Positions 46,564-47,525 of a DNA stretch of 47,525 nucleotides are shown here, in pieces; within the stretch, counting starts at the first letter, position 1, and each line of letters begins with the position of its first letter. The notes under the pieces were generated by a model that saw only the letters and a list, made by a program, of their open reading frames with translations, ran no database searches and had not been told where the DNA came from. The DNA is from Caulobacter sp. (lineage in GTDB: Bacteria > Pseudomonadota > Alphaproteobacteria > Caulobacterales > Caulobacteraceae): positions 1 through 47,525 of the forward strand of contig JAGHZU010000029.1 of the NCBI GenBank assembly GCA_017745235.1, written 5' to 3'. The position numbers were made by a program, and so were the translations under genes.

Positions 46564-46673
46564 CTGGGCCTAAAGAGCGGCGAAAACCGCTCCGGCGCCC
46601 GCCCGACGGCGGGGAGCCGCGTCTATAGGGGAGGCTAAAAACGAAGTCCAGCCCCTCTTGCAGCGAACTCGAA

Positions 46674-46844
46674 CTATTCCCGACCGAAGTCCGTCGACGG
46701 CGGATTTTCCTCATCTTCTTCCGCCCCGGGCACCACGTACCGGTCCGACAGCCAGCGGTTCAGGTCGATGTCGGCGCAGCGCTTGGAGCAGAACGGCTTG
46801 AAGGCCGGGTCCGTCGGTTTCTTGCAGATAGGGCAGGCGCTCAT
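46674..46844 (-). CDS. yacG: YacG, DNA gyrase inhibitor, zinc-binding
   Basis: A 56-residue zinc protein. The four ligands appear as CPIC and CSKRC (C-x2-C-x11-C-x3-C), followed by DLNRWLSDRYVVPG, the YacG signature. It inhibits DNA gyrase in enterobacteria. Its start overlaps the RNase E/G stop (ATGA). Host gene. Confidence 0.93.
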   Translation of the reverse strand: MSACPICKKPTDPAFKPFCSKRCADIDLNRWLSDRYVVPGAEEDEENPPSTDFGRE

Positions 46845-47525
46845 GAGGACGAGACCTCCAGGCGGTCGTTGGGCCAGTCGGCGACGATGGCCAGGGTGAA
46901 ACGGCGGCCGATCTTGTCGGCCAGGGCGGCGTCTAAGGCCGCGAAAGCCTCGGCCACGGCGGCGGAGCAGCGTCCAGCCAGCCGCCCGCCGGGATCCGCC
47001 CTGCCCTCGCGCTCGAAGGCGCGGACCAGACGCAGGGCCCCGGCGCGGGCCGTGAGGGCGCCCGTCTCGTCCAGCAACCGATCGAGAATCGGCTTGGTCC
47101 GGCGCGGCACGATCATCTCCAGCGCCCCGAACTTGCTGATCGCCCCGATCCCGACGCCGGGATTGTCGATGGCGAAGGCGTTGCGAGCCGCCGTGGTCAG
47201 GGCCGGACCGTCGTGGCCGCGGCCGACCAGGTCGAAGACCACCAGCCCCGCCAGCCCCTTCAGGCGCAGGATGCGGGCGGCCGTCGAGAACGCCGCCATA
47301 TTGGCGGCGCGAGCGGCCTTCTTCGAATCCCCTTCGCGAGCGCCCAGATCGACGTCGACGGCCACCAGGGCCCGTGTCGCCTCGATGCTGACGTCGCCGC
47401 CGCCCGGCAGGGCGAAGACGGTGGTCAGGGCCTCGGCCTCGGCGGCCTCGACGGCTGCGTGGCCCGCACGACCGAATCCTCGAACCACCTCTACGAGTGG
47501 GCCGAGGCGACGAGCTACACGACGC
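46841..47525 (-). CDS. ribonuclease E/G family protein (C-terminal part)
   Basis: The frame stays open to the window edge, so the start is outside. The visible 227 residues include SIEATRALVAVDVDLG, the RNase E/G catalytic Asp segment, and IVPRRTKP. The neighbourhood RNase E/G-YacG-tRNA-Phe is common in alphaproteobacteria. The short C-terminus without a scaffold region suggests the RNase G-like member rather than RNase E. Confidence 0.85.
   Translation of the reverse strand, partial: RRVARRLGPLVEVVRGFGRAGHAAVEAAEAEALTTVFALPGGGDVSIEATRALVAVDVDLGAREGDSKKAARAANMAAFSTAARILRLKGLAGLVVFDLVGRGHDGPALTTAARNAFAIDNPGVGIGAISKFGALEMIVPRRTKPILDRLLDETGALTARAGALRLVRAFEREGRADPGGRLAGRCSAAVAEAFAALDAALADKIGRRFTLAIVADWPNDRLEVSSS

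Overview
The window looks like chromosome from a high-GC alphaproteobacterium of the Caulobacter group that carries a complete P2-like prophage. The host signals are an ExbB-ExbD-TonB operon with Caulobacter-style Pro/Ala-rich segments, a tRNA-His with the alphaproteobacterial traits (no G-1, A73), a GANNNN-poor but TTGACG-type promoter style, an alphaproteobacterial LexA box (GAAC-N7-GAAC), and an RNase E/G-YacG-tRNA-Phe block.

Left flank (1-4062, host): the 3' end of an XRE-type regulator, two tiny coupled ORFs, tRNA-His, tonB-exbD-exbB on the minus strand, and about 870 bp with no convincing gene. Right flank (46488-47525, host): tRNA-Phe, yacG, and the 3' part of an RNase E/G gene, all minus strand.

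Prophage (4063-46534, about 42.4 kb): it is bounded by a perfect 55-bp direct repeat that is the 3' half of tRNA-Phe. The intact tRNA is at the integrase end. From left to right: (i) an accessory arm with a parA/ribbon-helix-helix pair, a second RHH gene with a small membrane protein, a LexA box followed by three paralogous zinc-ribbon proteins, an SRAP protein, an unusual permuted tRNA-like locus and an adenine methyltransferase; (ii) the P2 head genes Q-P (minus) and O-N-M-L-X (plus), the lysis genes (putative holin, GH108 endolysin, Rz with embedded Rz1) and R-S; (iii) a lower-GC two-gene insert encoding membrane proteins; (iv) J-I-H plus fibre-associated genes, two of which encode signal peptides; (v) V-W-FI-FII, then E/E'(frameshift)-T-U-D and an Ogr/Delta-type zinc-finger activator; (vi) an accessory minus-strand cluster; (vii) a putative replication protein and a CII-like regulator; (viii) the CI/Cro-like switch with its operators, a GapR-family protein, a chain of overlapping microcistrons and the tyrosine integrase.

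Three regulatory systems can be read directly from the DNA. Five dyads GTTGTG-N12-CACAAC (one with TACAAC) stand at the late transcription units and are the probable sites of the Ogr-like activator. Four operators of the form TTCACA-N3-TGTGAA lie around the CI/Cro-like genes. Four arrays of 8-bp units (GCACAANN, closing with GAACNNNN) lie next to parA, after ogr, and ahead of two minus-strand accessory genes. These arrays are plausible centromere/operator sites for the ParA-RHH pair.

The most unusual locus is at 10236-10320 on the minus strand. The 3' half of a canonical tRNA is followed, after 9 nt, by the 5' half of a matching tRNA, with acceptor and anticodon stems that pair fully. It is either a circularly permuted tRNA gene or a captured tandem-tRNA junction.
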